From: Streptomyces sp. NBC_00289
GTDB taxonomy: Bacteria; Actinomycetota; Actinomycetes; Streptomycetales; Streptomycetaceae
Direction: 5' to 3'
DNA length: 64,000 bases
NCBI RefSeq assembly: GCF_041435115.1
Contig: NZ_CP108046.1
Coordinates: 4,154,001-4,218,000 of the forward strand
Below the pieces are notes generated by a model that was given only the letters and a program-made list of their open reading frames with translations, was not told the origin of the DNA and did no database searches. Each line of letters opens with the position of its first letter. Position 1 is the first letter of the stretch. Position numbers and translations under genes: made by a program. Positions 36,029-45,662 of the stretch are shown in pieces.

Positions 36029-36071
36029 GCGGAGCGGGCGGCGGGCCGCCGGTGCGGACCGCCGCCCCCGC

Positions 36072-38405
36072 TCAGCCGCCCAGGACGACCCGCAGGTCGG
36101 CCGCGTTCGCCTCGGTGGTCTTCCACAGCTCCTGCTGCCGGCCGTGCACGTCGGCGACGGTCCGGTCGTGGTCGGCGAGCAGGTCCTTCGCGCGTTCGAC
36201 GAGCCGGGCGGCGAGGTGCCGGTCGTGCACGGACACGCCCCATTCGGGCCGGTCGATGTCCCGCAGGAAGTAGGTCATCTTCGGGTGCGAGATCAGGCTG
36301 ATGATGGGCGTGCCGCAGCCGAAGGGGATCATTCCGGCGTGGCCGCGCATGCCGATCACCAGCTTGGTGCGGGCGTACAGATCGCGGATCTGGTCGTTGT
36401 CGAAGTCGTACATCGGGATGACGGGCAGCGAGATGCCGTGCTCGCGGCGCAGGTCGAAGGCGATCTTCTCGTCGTCGAGCGAGTGCGCCGCGCACCGCAC
36501 CTCGGCGAGCTCGCCCAGGTCGCGCACGGCCTGCGCCATCTGGGCCAGGAAGTAGCCGTAGTCGTGGCCGAAGCGCAGTCCCGCGCGGTCGTAGGCCGCG
36601 TTGACCAGGATGGTGTCGTCCCGCCGGGCCGGGTCCTGCCAGCCCGCGACGAGCTGCCGGGTGACCGTGGTCGGGCAGGGCTGGAAGCGCACCTTGTCGT
36701 GCAGGTGGGCCGGGAGCATGGCGCGCACCTTCTCGATCGAGCCGTGGTTGCGCAGCCCGAAGAAGGAGGAACGCTCGACCAGTTGACGCAGCGAGGAGCG
36801 GAAGCGGCCGGCCCGGTAGGACTGGCCGTCGAAGGCGTTGAAGCCGACGGCGTACACCGCGACGGGCACGTCGATGCGGTTGAGCAGCTCGTCGGGGACG
36901 TTCCACTGCCAGGCGCTGTTGCCGTTGGGCATGGTGTCCGGGATGAACAGGCCGCCGCCTCCGATGACCAGACCGCGCCGGGAGTTGACCCGCCGCAGGG
37001 CGGCCTCGTCGAACAGGCGGTGGGCGTGCACCGGGTGCCAGCGGCGGGAGGTGGTGTCCGGCCCGAAGGCCAGGCGGACGCTCTCCGGGAGCAGCTTGTC
37101 GCCGGCGTTGCCCTGGCGGTCCATGTAGAAGGCGACGTGGGCCAGCTGGTCCTCGGCGCTGCCCTGCTCCTGGGCGGGGACGGCGGCGGCGCGCTGGGCC
37201 CACAGGCGGCTGGAGCGGTGGGTCGGGTCGACGGACAGGCCCGCCGTGGCGTGCCGCAGTGCCTCGGTGTTGTCGCCCCGCACCCAGGCCATCTGGGCGA
37301 GGCGGGCGTAGGCGGTGGCGGCCCGGTTGGGTGCGGCCGTGGCCAGCAGGAGCTGGGTCTTCGCCTCCTCGTAGCGGGAGACGCTCATCAGGGCGTGGCC
37401 GAACACCTCGTGCGGCCAGGCCTCGTCGAGCGGGATGCGGACGCTGCCGAGGACGTCGACGGCGTCCTGGTAGTCGCCGGAGGCGATGTGCGCGGCGGCC
37501 ACCTTGCGGGCGACCTCGACGTCACCGGTGCGCCTGACGTGCGGGGTGCCGTAGTGGACCAGCAGGTCGTGGTGGAGGCCGCCGGAGGAGGCCAGGTAGG
37601 CGGCGTGGAAGTCGGCGTCGGACAGCTCGAACTCGCGCCAGCGGTCCTCGGCCTGGCTGTAGCCGGCCTCGCCGCCCTGCCAGGGCTTGTGGCGCCCGGT
37701 GAAGTGCAGGATCGCGGTGTCCTCGGGGACGGGCAGGTCGCCGGACAGCCGCCGCTTGACGAAGTTGTAGCGCGGGTCGAGGCGCACGAAATCGCCGGCG
37801 AGCACGCTGTTGAGGATGCCCTGGTCGTGCTTGTCGAGTTCGTAGTCGCCGCTGCGTCCGCAGGCGTCGATCCGGGCGCAGAACTCGTCGCTCAGGTACT
37901 CGCGCTGGATGACCAGCAGGCCCGAGTTGAGCTTGTGCTGCCCGTAGAAGAACTGCGGTACGGCCGCGAGGCCCTCGCGCAGTGCGAGCAGTTCGCCCAG
38001 GCCGCCGAGGACGACCATGTCGGTGTCGAGGGTGATGACGGTGTCGTACTCGCGCAGGCGGAAGACGTCGAGGATGAAGTACGCCTTGCGGACCAGGTAG
38101 TTGTCCTGGTCGCCCTTCTTGTACGAGTCGTAGCGGTCGGCGTCGACGCGGCGCAGCACGATGCGCGGGTGCAGGTCGCGGATCTTCGCGATCGAGCCGG
38201 GGCGCAGGTCGTCGTAGAGGACGACGAAGTCCTCGCACACGCTCGGGTTGGACAGGGCGAGGCTCTTGAGCAGGACGAGGAAGCCGGGCAGGTAGTTCTC
38301 GTCGACGAAGCTCGCGAAGGCGATGCGCCGTCTGCCGGTGAGGGCGTGCGCGTCGGTCGCCGGGGCCAGGGGTGCGGTGGCCGGGGTCAGGGAGGTCGTG
38401 GTCAT
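36072..38405 (-). CDS. GT8 glycosyltransferase - TPR-like - polysaccharide pyruvyltransferase fusion
   Basis: 777 residues in three parts. Residues about 25-310 are a GT8-type transferase: IAFASFVDENYLPGFLVLL, VITLDTDMVVLG (DxD at 127-129), KLNSGLLVIQ and ILHFTGRHKPW. Residues about 330-430 are TPR-like helices. Residues about 440-777 are a polysaccharide pyruvyl transferase (CsaB-like) domain: FYMDRQGNAGDKLLPES, VIGGGGLFIPD, FFGLRNHGSIEKV and VIGMRGHAGMIPFGCGTP. It probably adds a hexose and a pyruvate ketal, or one moiety on a bound acceptor, to the wall polymer. The ATG overlaps the stop of the GT29-like gene by 4 bp. Confidence 0.85.
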   Translation of the reverse strand: MTTTSLTPATAPLAPATDAHALTGRRRIAFASFVDENYLPGFLVLLKSLALSNPSVCEDFVVLYDDLRPGSIAKIRDLHPRIVLRRVDADRYDSYKKGDQDNYLVRKAYFILDVFRLREYDTVITLDTDMVVLGGLGELLALREGLAAVPQFFYGQHKLNSGLLVIQREYLSDEFCARIDACGRSGDYELDKHDQGILNSVLAGDFVRLDPRYNFVKRRLSGDLPVPEDTAILHFTGRHKPWQGGEAGYSQAEDRWREFELSDADFHAAYLASSGGLHHDLLVHYGTPHVRRTGDVEVARKVAAAHIASGDYQDAVDVLGSVRIPLDEAWPHEVFGHALMSVSRYEEAKTQLLLATAAPNRAATAYARLAQMAWVRGDNTEALRHATAGLSVDPTHRSSRLWAQRAAAVPAQEQGSAEDQLAHVAFYMDRQGNAGDKLLPESVRLAFGPDTTSRRWHPVHAHRLFDEAALRRVNSRRGLVIGGGGLFIPDTMPNGNSAWQWNVPDELLNRIDVPVAVYAVGFNAFDGQSYRAGRFRSSLRQLVERSSFFGLRNHGSIEKVRAMLPAHLHDKVRFQPCPTTVTRQLVAGWQDPARRDDTILVNAAYDRAGLRFGHDYGYFLAQMAQAVRDLGELAEVRCAAHSLDDEKIAFDLRREHGISLPVIPMYDFDNDQIRDLYARTKLVIGMRGHAGMIPFGCGTPIISLISHPKMTYFLRDIDRPEWGVSVHDRHLAARLVERAKDLLADHDRTVADVHGRQQELWKTTEANAADLRVVLGG

Positions 38406-39865
38406 CGCAGGGATATCCTCATGTCGGTCACGTCCTGGGCCCGCTGCATGACCCACGCCTTCTCGCTGGTGTATTCGTGCACGGACGTGATGGCCAGCTT
38501 CATCGCTTCCTGCACCCGGTAGGCGCCGGTCTCGTAGAAGTCGAAGCCGATCAGGTCGAGGGTCGGGCTGACGTCCAGGAAGTCCAGCAGCCACAGCATG
38601 TTGAAGCCGGTGGTCGGGATGCCCGACCAGGCGTCGGTGCCGAGCCTGCCGATGTTGCGGACGGGCCAGCGCAGCGACTCGTCACCCAGGTACGTCTGGG
38701 CACCGGGCACCAGGCGGTTGCGCAGCGAGTACTTCCAGTCGCCGGAGATGCCGCCGAACACGAGCCGGGTGGTGACCTGCTTGTCCCAGTTGAAGCCGTG
38801 TTTGTGGATGGTGGCGTGGATGTCGGTGCGGCTGCCGGTGTGCTTGGGCTCGATCCGGTACGAGTTGAAGCGCACGACCAGGTCGTAGGCGTCGATCTCG
38901 GCACCCATCGAACTGCTGCCGACGCGGCCGGAGTTGGCGATCAGGCAGATGGACTTGCCGGCGATCTGGTTGCGGAACTCACCGAGGGTGATCCACTGCA
39001 CGCCGCCGACGGTGGGGTCGGGGACCGGGCCGCGCATGCGGTGGCGGCGCTGTTCGGCGTACAGGGCGACGGCCTCGGTGAACGCGGGCAGGTCAGCGCC
39101 GTCGGCGCGGTCGGAGCGCAGGTCCAGGTACTGGCTGAGCAGTTCCTGCCGGTCGCCGACCGGGGCGTCCTCGGCGGCCAGCGCGAGGAGCGCTCCCACC
39201 AGGCGGGGCTCGGCCTCCGTCCAGTCGCCGACGGCGAGCGCGGCGAGGCCCTCGGCCCACACGTCGGTGGCGGGGCCGCGGGCGAACCCCTCGGCACGCG
39301 GGGTCTGCCGCCCGAGCAGGCCGAGCAGTTCCCGCTCCTTGTCCCGGGCGGCACGCAGTCCCGCGATGCGGGCGCGGACACCGAAGCCGTCCTCGTCGGT
39401 CAGGCCGAGGTAGCGCTCGTAGGCGTCCAGGGCCTCGGCCTCCTCGCCGAGCGCCTCCAGGAGGCGGGCGCGCAGCCGCCATCCGGCGCGGGAGTTCTTC
39501 CGCTCGGCCAGGATGGTGTCGCTGATCACCAGGGCGAGGTTCAGCTCGTCGTCGTAGCCGCACTCCAGCGCCTTGTTGGCGACGGCGAGCAGGGCGTCGA
39601 GCAGGTCGTTGCCGATGCCGGAGGCGGGGGTCGCGGCGCCCTTGACGGCCCGCTTGAGCAGGGCGGTCGCGCCGGCCGGGGCGGGTGCGGCGGCCGTCGT
39701 GGTCGTGCCCCACACGACGAGCAGCTTCCTGAGCTGCTCGGCGAGTTCGACGCGGCGGCGGTCGAGGCTGCCGACGAGTTTGCCGCTGTGTACGGCGCAG
39801 GCGCGCAGGCATTCGTCCAGCTCCCCCCCACGTGTACGTGCCCGTCTGTTCTGCACCCTCGTCAT
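38402..39865 (-). CDS. GT29-like sialyltransferase with N-terminal TPR-like helices
   Basis: 487 residues. The N-terminal 280 are helical repeats (ALLAVANKALECGYDDELN, ALGEEAEALDAYERYLGL). Residues 306-353 match the L-sialylmotif of family GT29: ICLIANSGRVGSSSMGAEID, then YDLVVRFN. Residues 416-441 match the S motif (IPTTGFNMLWLLDFLDVSP, then LDLIGFDF), and His463/Glu468 fit the VS motif H-x4-E. GT29 enzymes transfer sialic acid from CMP-sialic acid and are best known in animals. The ATG 39865 has CAGGAG at 5 bp. Coupled to the GT8/pyruvyltransferase gene; CMP-sugar would come from NeuA. Confidence 0.82.
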   Translation of the reverse strand: MTRVQNRRARTRGGELDECLRACAVHSGKLVGSLDRRRVELAEQLRKLLVVWGTTTTAAAPAPAGATALLKRAVKGAATPASGIGNDLLDALLAVANKALECGYDDELNLALVISDTILAERKNSRAGWRLRARLLEALGEEAEALDAYERYLGLTDEDGFGVRARIAGLRAARDKERELLGLLGRQTPRAEGFARGPATDVWAEGLAALAVGDWTEAEPRLVGALLALAAEDAPVGDRQELLSQYLDLRSDRADGADLPAFTEAVALYAEQRRHRMRGPVPDPTVGGVQWITLGEFRNQIAGKSICLIANSGRVGSSSMGAEIDAYDLVVRFNSYRIEPKHTGSRTDIHATIHKHGFNWDKQVTTRLVFGGISGDWKYSLRNRLVPGAQTYLGDESLRWPVRNIGRLGTDAWSGIPTTGFNMLWLLDFLDVSPTLDLIGFDFYETGAYRVQEAMKLAITSVHEYTSEKAWVMQRAQDVTDMRISLR

Positions 39866-40078
39866 GACGCTCCTGTTTTCTGCCAGGCAATTGCTGAGTT
39901 CGTTGCCGTTTACTGGCCCGTGGGGGGATGTTGAGAAAAATTAGGAAGCCAAAACGACATTCAGGTGAACTCACCGGGGCTACAGGGCCAATCGTTGACT
40001 CGCCCTCGAAGACATCCCTGTGATTCGGACTAATGTGCTGGGAAGTACCCACAGGAGCGGCCCGTCGAGGGGACATTC

Positions 40079-41203
40079 GTGACCAGCATGACCGTGCGGC
40101 CGGTGACCGACATGCCCCGGCGCCCGGAGTCGACGATTCCCCGGAAGAACCGGTTGCGCGCCCTGGACGGGCTGCGACTGATCGCCGCGCTGATGGTCGC
40201 CGCATATCACTACGGCGGCCGGGGCGGCGAGGTCACCGGGGCCTGGGGCGGTTCGGCGGCACACCAGTTCCCCACCCTGCATTCCTATTTCGCCTACGGC
40301 TGCCTCGGTGTCCAGGTCTTCTTCGTCATCAGCGGGTTCGTGATCTGCATGAGCGGCTGGGGCAGGCCGCTGAAGTCGTTCTTCGCGTCCCGCGCGTCCA
40401 GGCTGCTGCCGGCCTACTGGGCGGCGGTCCTGATCGTCTCGGCGGTGTTCGCGCTGCCGATGGTCGCCTACAAGGCCCTCTCACCGAGCGACACCCTGGT
40501 GAACCTGACGATGCTCCAGCAACCGCTGGGCGTGGACCGGGTGCTCGGGGTGTGCTGGACGCTGTGGGCGGAGGTCCGCTTCTACGCGCTGTTCGCGCTG
40601 TGCGTGGTGCTGCCCGGGGCGAGCCGGCGGCGCGTCATCCTGTTCTGCGCGGGCTGGACGCTGGCGGCCGCCATCGCCCAGGGCGCCCGCATGCCGCTGC
40701 TCGACATCGTGCTGATGCCGGAGTACGCGCCGTTCTTCGTCGGCGGCGTCGGCCTCCACCTGGTCCACCGTGACCGGCGGGACGTGTACGCCTGGGGCAT
40801 CGTGGCCGTGAGCTTCCTGATCGGTCAGCACTACGCGGTGCGCAGCCTGTGGAACGCGTCGGACCCGCACGCCTTCGCGCAGCGCTCCTCGACCGGCATC
40901 GTCCTCGTCGTCGCCTTCGGTTTCGTCGCGGTCGCCGCGATCGCGCTGGGCCTGCTGAACCGGGCGGACTGGCGCTGGCTGACCGTGGCCGGGGCGCTGA
41001 CGTACCCCTTCTACCTGGTCCACGAGCACCTCGGCTGGGTGGTGATCCACGCCCTGCACATCACCCTCGGCCTGCCGTCGGCGGTGACCTTCGGGCTGAC
41101 GGTCGTGTCGATGCTGCTGCTGGCCTGGCTGCTGAACCGGTTCGTCGAGAAGCCGCTGACGCCGAGACTGCGCGCGGCGCTGGCCGGAGCGCGGGCGCGC
41201 TGA
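40079..41203 (+). CDS. acyltransferase 3 family membrane protein
   Basis: 374 residues with about 10 hydrophobic helices. RALDGLRLIAALMVAAYHYG (about 28-47) has the catalytic-type Arg and His of acyltransferase 3, followed by YFAYGCLGVQVFFVISGFVI and the R-x10 motif FFASRASRLLPAYW. The C-terminal YPFYLVHEHLGW and WLLNRFVEKPLT complete the family. Such enzymes O-acetylate cell-surface sugars across the membrane; here the likely target is the nonulosonic polymer, as in O-acetyl sialic acids. GTG 40079 with GAGGGG at 6-7 bp. Divergent from the GT29-like gene. Confidence 0.88.
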   Translation: MTSMTVRPVTDMPRRPESTIPRKNRLRALDGLRLIAALMVAAYHYGGRGGEVTGAWGGSAAHQFPTLHSYFAYGCLGVQVFFVISGFVICMSGWGRPLKSFFASRASRLLPAYWAAVLIVSAVFALPMVAYKALSPSDTLVNLTMLQQPLGVDRVLGVCWTLWAEVRFYALFALCVVLPGASRRRVILFCAGWTLAAAIAQGARMPLLDIVLMPEYAPFFVGGVGLHLVHRDRRDVYAWGIVAVSFLIGQHYAVRSLWNASDPHAFAQRSSTGIVLVVAFGFVAVAAIALGLLNRADWRWLTVAGALTYPFYLVHEHLGWVVIHALHITLGLPSAVTFGLTVVSMLLLAWLLNRFVEKPLTPRLRAALAGARAR

Positions 41204-41295
41204 GAGAGCCGCGAACGCCGTCCATGGGCGTGAGGTGTTCGGCTCCCCAGGCGCGGCAGGTCAGAATTTCGGTGCATGTGGTCAAAAATGCGGTA

Positions 41296-42480
41296 ATGCG
41301 ATCACGTTGGAGAAGGACCGCGGTCACCACCGCACTTCCGGCTCTCGGTCTCCTCGCCCTCGCCGGCACGCCCGTGCAGGCCGACGGACCGGCGGCGACG
41401 AAGCAGGTCGACTACCGCGGACACCGGTTCACCGTGCCGGGTTCCTGGCCGGTGGTGGACCTCACCGAGGACCCGACCGCCTGCGTCCGGTTCGACCGGC
41501 ACGCGGTGTACCTCGGGCATCCCGGCGCCGACCAGGACTGCCCCAGCCACGCGGTGGGCCGTACCGAGGCACTGCTCATCGAACCCGACGACAACGAGGC
41601 GGCCCAACTGGGCACCGTGGCCCAGCCCGGCCAGCGCGAATACCGCGCCCGGGCGGCGAAGGTCACCGTCACCGCCACCTACGACGCGGACGCGGCACTC
41701 GTGCGCACCATCCTGACCGACGCGGAGGTCCCGGCGACGGCGCCCCGCGTCCCGGTGGAACCGCCCGCGCCGCCCGCCGCCGCACCCGCCCTGCCGGCCC
41801 ACGCCACCGACCACACCGGCAAGGGCTTCGACACCTGCACCGCGCCCTCGGCCAAGGCCATGAGCACCTGGCAGGACAGCTCGCCCTACAGCGCCGTCGG
41901 CATCTACTTCGGCGGTTCCAAGCGCGCCTGCAGCCAGCCCAACCTGACGGCCTCCTGGGTGAAGCAGCAGGCCACCGACGGCTGGCGGTTCGTGCCGCTC
42001 TACGTCGGCACGCAGGCCTCCGGCATCAGCTCGCCCGAGACCCAGGGCGCCGGCGCGGCCGAGGACGCCGTCGAACGCGCCGCCGCCCTCGGCTTCGGTC
42101 CCGGTTCGACGCTGTACTACGACATGGAGGCCTACTCCTCGTCGTACACCTCGAACGTGCTGGCCTTCGAGGAGGCGTGGACGGAGGAACTGCACGCCCA
42201 GGGCTACCGCTCCGGGTGGTACAGCAGCAGCAGCTCGGGCATCAGGGACCTGGTCGACGACTACGACGGCCACACCATGCCCGACGTCATCTACGACGGA
42301 CTGTGGAACGGCGTCGCGAACACCCACGACCCGGTCGTGCCGAGCACCCTCTGGGGCGACCACCGGCGCATCCACCAGTACTCCGGGGGCCACCAGGAGA
42401 CCTGGGGCGGCAGGACGATCAACATCGACCAGGACTACCTGGACGTCCGGCTCGCGGACACCGCGCTACCGGACGCCTGA
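41296..42480 (+). CDS. secreted DUF1906 (glycoside-hydrolase-like) protein
   Basis: 394 residues. Signal peptide MRSRWRRTAVTTALPALGL with a cut near VQA-DG (about 33). Residues 35-150 are a unique N-terminal domain. After a Pro/Ala linker (PPAPPAAAPALPA) comes a DUF1906 domain: KGFDTCTAPS, AVGIYFGG, GWRFVPLYVGTQ, STLYYDMEAY (acidic catalytic-like residues) and HRRIHQYSGG with IDQDYLD at the end. The fold resembles GH25-type peptidoglycan hydrolases (Rv2525c family), so a wall-directed role is likely. It follows the surface-polymer cluster. GTG 41278 or 41281 are possible upstream starts. Confidence 0.82.
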   Translation: MRSRWRRTAVTTALPALGLLALAGTPVQADGPAATKQVDYRGHRFTVPGSWPVVDLTEDPTACVRFDRHAVYLGHPGADQDCPSHAVGRTEALLIEPDDNEAAQLGTVAQPGQREYRARAAKVTVTATYDADAALVRTILTDAEVPATAPRVPVEPPAPPAAAPALPAHATDHTGKGFDTCTAPSAKAMSTWQDSSPYSAVGIYFGGSKRACSQPNLTASWVKQQATDGWRFVPLYVGTQASGISSPETQGAGAAEDAVERAAALGFGPGSTLYYDMEAYSSSYTSNVLAFEEAWTEELHAQGYRSGWYSSSSSGIRDLVDDYDGHTMPDVIYDGLWNGVANTHDPVVPSTLWGDHRRIHQYSGGHQETWGGRTINIDQDYLDVRLADTALPDA

Positions 42481-42724
42481 CCCCGGCGGCCGGCCGGGCC
42501 GGTAGCGCGCCCCGATCCCCGCGATCACCAGCGCCGGCCCCTCCTCGACGTACCGGCCGAAGTCCTGGAAGAGCTCCGCGCCCGCCTGGGCCGACAGCGG
42601 GAAGTCGGCCGTCAGGCGGGCGCGTTCGTCCACGTCACAGCCCGCACGGCGCTCGCCTGGCGGGGGCTGCACGCCCTGTTCCGCGGTGCCGAAGCCGAGC
42701 GGGCAGCGGTCGATCGGAGCCGGG
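42481..42724 (-). other. gap with a possible small open frame
   Basis: An ATG-started - strand frame at 42466-42672 would encode 68 residues (ends YRPGRPPGSGVR), and its reading frame stays open further upstream. The stretch TADFPLSAQAGAELFQDF looks protein-like, but its 3' end overlaps the DUF1906 gene and no ribosome site is clear. It may be the tail of a decayed gene. Confidence 0.35.
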
Positions 42725-44305
42725 TCAGAAGGCGTCCGACGGGACGTAGGTCCCCCACACGCCCCGCAGCGCGTTGCACACCTCGCCCACCGTCGCCCGG
42801 GCCCGCAGCGCGTCCTTCATCGGGTACAGGACGTTGTCCTCGCCCTCGGCGGCCTTCTTCAGGGCCGCGAGTGCCGAGTCCACCGCCTGCTGGTCGCGCT
42901 CCGCGCGGAGCTTCGCGAGGCGCTCGGCCTGCTGGGCCTCGATGGCCGGGTCGACCCGCAGCGGCTCGTACGGCTCCTCCGCGTCCAGCTGGTAGCGGTT
43001 GACGCCGACCACGACCCGCTCGCCGGAGTCGGTCTCCTGGGCGATCCGGTACGCGGAGCGCTCGATCTCGCCCTTCTGGAAACCGTGCTCGATCGCGGTG
43101 ACCGCGCCGCCGAGGTCCTCCACCTTCACCATCAGCTCGACGGCCGCCGCCTCGACGTCGTCGGTCATCTTCTCGATGACGTAGGAACCCGCGAAGGGGT
43201 CCACCGTCGCCGTCACGTCCGTCTCGTAGGCGAGGACCTGCTGGGTGCGCAGGGCCAGGCGGGCGCTCTTGTCCGTGGGGAGCGCGATCGCCTCGTCGAA
43301 GGAGTTGGTGTGCAGGGACTGCGTGCCGCCGAGCACCGCGGCCAGGCCCTGGACCGCGACCCGGACCAGGTTCACCTCGGGCTGCTGGGCCGTCAGCTGC
43401 ACGCCCGCCGTCTGCGTGTGGAAGCGCAGCATCAGGGACTTGGGGTTCTTCGCGCCGAACTCCTCCTTCATCACCCGCGCCCAGATCCGGCGGGCGGCGC
43501 GGAACTTGGCCACCTCTTCCAGGATCGTCGTACGGGCCACGAAGAAAAAGGACAGCCGGGGGGCGAAGTCGTCGACGTCCATACCCGCGGCCACCGCCGT
43601 GCGGACGTACTCGATGCCGTCCGCCAGCGTGAACGCGATCTCCTGCGCGGGCGAGGCCCCGGCCTCCGCCATGTGGTAGCCGGAGATCGAGATGGTGTTC
43701 CACTTCGGGATCTCGGTCTGGCAGTACTTGAAGATGTCCGCGATCAGACGCAGCGACGGCTTCGGCGGGAAGATGTACGTCCCGCGCGCGATGTACTCCT
43801 TCAGGACGTCGTTCTGGATCGTGCCCGTGAGCCGGTCCGCCGGAACGCCCTGCTCCTCGCCGACCAGTTGGTACATCAGCAGCAGCAGGGCCGCCGGGGC
43901 GTTGATCGTCATCGACGTCGACACCTTGTCCAGCGGGATCCCGCCGAACAGCACCCGCATGTCGTCGATCGAGTCGATCGCCACGCCCACCTTGCCGACC
44001 TCGCCGCTGGCGATCGGCGCGTCCGAGTCGTGGCCCATCTGGGTGGGCAGGTCGAAGGCGACGGACAGGCCCATCGTGCCGTTGGCGATCAGCTGCTTGT
44101 AGCGCGCGTTGGACTCCACGGCCGTGCCGAAGCCGGCGTACTGGCGCATCGTCCACGGGCGGCCGGTGTACATCGACGGGTAGACGCCACGCGTGAAGGG
44201 GTACGCCCCCGGCTCGCCCAGCTTCTCCGCGGGATCCCAGTCCCGCAGGGCGTCAGGCCCGTAGACGGGTTCGATGGGCAGTCCGGACTCCGACTCGCGC
44301 GCCAT
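42725..44305 (-). CDS. acyl-CoA mutase large subunit (methylmalonyl-CoA mutase family)
   Basis: 526 residues. TIM-barrel mutase domain: [18 protein letters not shown] (about 49-66), [38 protein letters not shown] and [32 protein letters not shown] is typical. The cobalamin-binding domain (DxHxxG) is absent and the chain ends [11 protein letters not shown], so B12 must be carried by a separate small subunit, which is not in this window. The choice among methylmalonyl-, isobutyryl- and hydroxyisobutyryl-CoA substrates cannot be made with confidence. ATG 44305 is the start; upstream sequence to 44416 is not family-like. It is divergent from the L,D-transpeptidase gene. Confidence 0.9.
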   Translation of the reverse strand: MARESESGLPIEPVYGPDALRDWDPAEKLGEPGAYPFTRGVYPSMYTGRPWTMRQYAGFGTAVESNARYKQLIANGTMGLSVAFDLPTQMGHDSDAPIASGEVGKVGVAIDSIDDMRVLFGGIPLDKVSTSMTINAPAALLLLMYQLVGEEQGVPADRLTGTIQNDVLKEYIARGTYIFPPKPSLRLIADIFKYCQTEIPKWNTISISGYHMAEAGASPAQEIAFTLADGIEYVRTAVAAGMDVDDFAPRLSFFFVARTTILEEVAKFRAARRIWARVMKEEFGAKNPKSLMLRFHTQTAGVQLTAQQPEVNLVRVAVQGLAAVLGGTQSLHTNSFDEAIALPTDKSARLALRTQQVLAYETDVTATVDPFAGSYVIEKMTDDVEAAAVELMVKVEDLGGAVTAIEHGFQKGEIERSAYRIAQETDSGERVVVGVNRYQLDAEEPYEPLRVDPAIEAQQAERLAKLRAERDQQAVDSALAALKKAAEGEDNVLYPMKDALRARATVGEVCNALRGVWGTYVPSDAF

Positions 44306-44578
44306 GGTGTGTTGCCTCCCGCTGAGCAGTTCTGCTCGCCGCCAGTTACTTTCCGGTACAGACCGACCCTCCGACGGACTGTAGCGGTGGGGCCCGCACC
44401 CGGTGCAGAGGAGCACGCCGCGACCTTGCTCACAGCCTCGCTGGGACCTCGATCACATCCTTCGCCACCGTCCCCGTCACCACCATCCCGCGCCGTTCGC
44501 GAACCGTCATCCGCGGGGAACATCTCAGATGACACGACGGCCGTACGAGCGCACATCGCTGAGACGACGGGGGTCCGA

Positions 44579-45457
44579 ATGCGTACCACGGGCATGGGGA
44601 AATCGATCGCCGTCCTGGTGGCTCTGCTGGCGGTCGCCGGCTGCACGGTGCAGCCGGCGGGCGCGGACGGCAAGCAGCGCCCCCCGGTCCACATCGACGT
44701 CCCCGGCAGCAGAACCGCCGGCACTCCGTCCACGGCGGACGACGACGCGGGGCAGGACAGCACGAAGGGCGACGGCGCGGCCGACGACGGCCCGGCGGAC
44801 GGCAAGCCGAGCACCGCCCCGGCTCCCGCCGTCCTGTGGTCCCGTGGCGACACCGGCCAGGACGTACGGGAACTCCAGGCCCGGCTGCGTCAGGTCGCCT
44901 GGCTGTACGACGGGCCGACCGGGACGTACGACGACCTGACGGAGGACGCGGTCGAGGGCTTCCAGGGCAAGCGCGGACTGCCGAGGACGGGCGAGACCGA
45001 CCGGGTCACCTGGCAGCGGCTGCTGCGGATGACCCACGAACCGGGCCGGTGGGAGTTGTACCTGATGGGCGGTCAGCCCGCGGGCGCGCCCGACCCGCGG
45101 TGTCTGACCGGCCGGGTGCTGTGCGTCGACAAGTCCAGCCGGACCCTGCGCTGGATGATCGACGGCCGGACCGTCTCCACGATGGCGGTGCGCTTCGGCT
45201 CGCAGTACACGCCCACGCGGGAAGGCGTGTTCCAGGTCTACTGGAAGTCCCGCCACCACGTCTCGACGCTGTACGACTCGCCCATGCCGTACGCGATGTT
45301 CTTCAGCGGCGGCCAGGCCGTGCACTTCTCGTACGACTTCGCGGCCCGCGGATACGCCGGCGGCTCGCACGGCTGTGTCAACGTCCGGGACGAGACGGCG
45401 ATCGCGGCGCTCTACGCCCAGGTGCGGAACGGCGACAAGGTCGTCGTGCACTGGTGA
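44579..45457 (+). CDS. L,D-transpeptidase lipoprotein with peptidoglycan-binding domain
   Basis: 292 residues. Lipobox AVAGC (Cys22) follows a short hydrophobic signal; a disordered Asp/Gly/Thr linker leads to a PG_binding_1 domain (SRGDTGQDVRELQARLRQV, about 97-160) and an L,D-transpeptidase domain ending in HFSYDFAARGYAGGSHGCVN, with catalytic Cys in SHGCVNV and upstream His. It would form 3-3 crosslinks or attach proteins in the cell wall. ATG 44579 is chosen; ATG 44594 is possible. A strong terminator follows. Confidence 0.92.
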   Translation: MRTTGMGKSIAVLVALLAVAGCTVQPAGADGKQRPPVHIDVPGSRTAGTPSTADDDAGQDSTKGDGAADDGPADGKPSTAPAPAVLWSRGDTGQDVRELQARLRQVAWLYDGPTGTYDDLTEDAVEGFQGKRGLPRTGETDRVTWQRLLRMTHEPGRWELYLMGGQPAGAPDPRCLTGRVLCVDKSSRTLRWMIDGRTVSTMAVRFGSQYTPTREGVFQVYWKSRHHVSTLYDSPMPYAMFFSGGQAVHFSYDFAARGYAGGSHGCVNVRDETAIAALYAQVRNGDKVVVHW

Positions 45458-45480
45458 GGCGCGCGGCGGGAGAGGTATGG

Positions 45481-45519
45481 GGCGCGGGCGGGACCGGGGG
45501 AACGTGTCCCGCCCGCGCC
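45481..45519 (+). terminator. terminator of the L,D-transpeptidase gene
   Basis: Perfect 14-bp arms GGCGCGGGCGGGAC / GTCCCGCCCGCGCC (45481-45494, 45506-45519), 24 bp after the stop. Confidence 0.8.
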
Positions 45520-45662
45520 GAGGTGCACGAGCCGTAGGTACGGGGGGAACCCCGGCTCTGTGCGAGGGCCGATGACCAGTCGGCTCACTCACTACTGCGC
45601 CCCGGCGGCCAGAAACGTCACACTCGGCGCCGATAAATTTCGACGAGTCGAGAACCCGCAGG

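Noticed and set aside
42466..42672. 68-codon - strand frame as a gene
   Set aside because: Overlaps the end of the DUF1906 gene, lacks a ribosome site and matches no family I know; kept only as a note on the gap.
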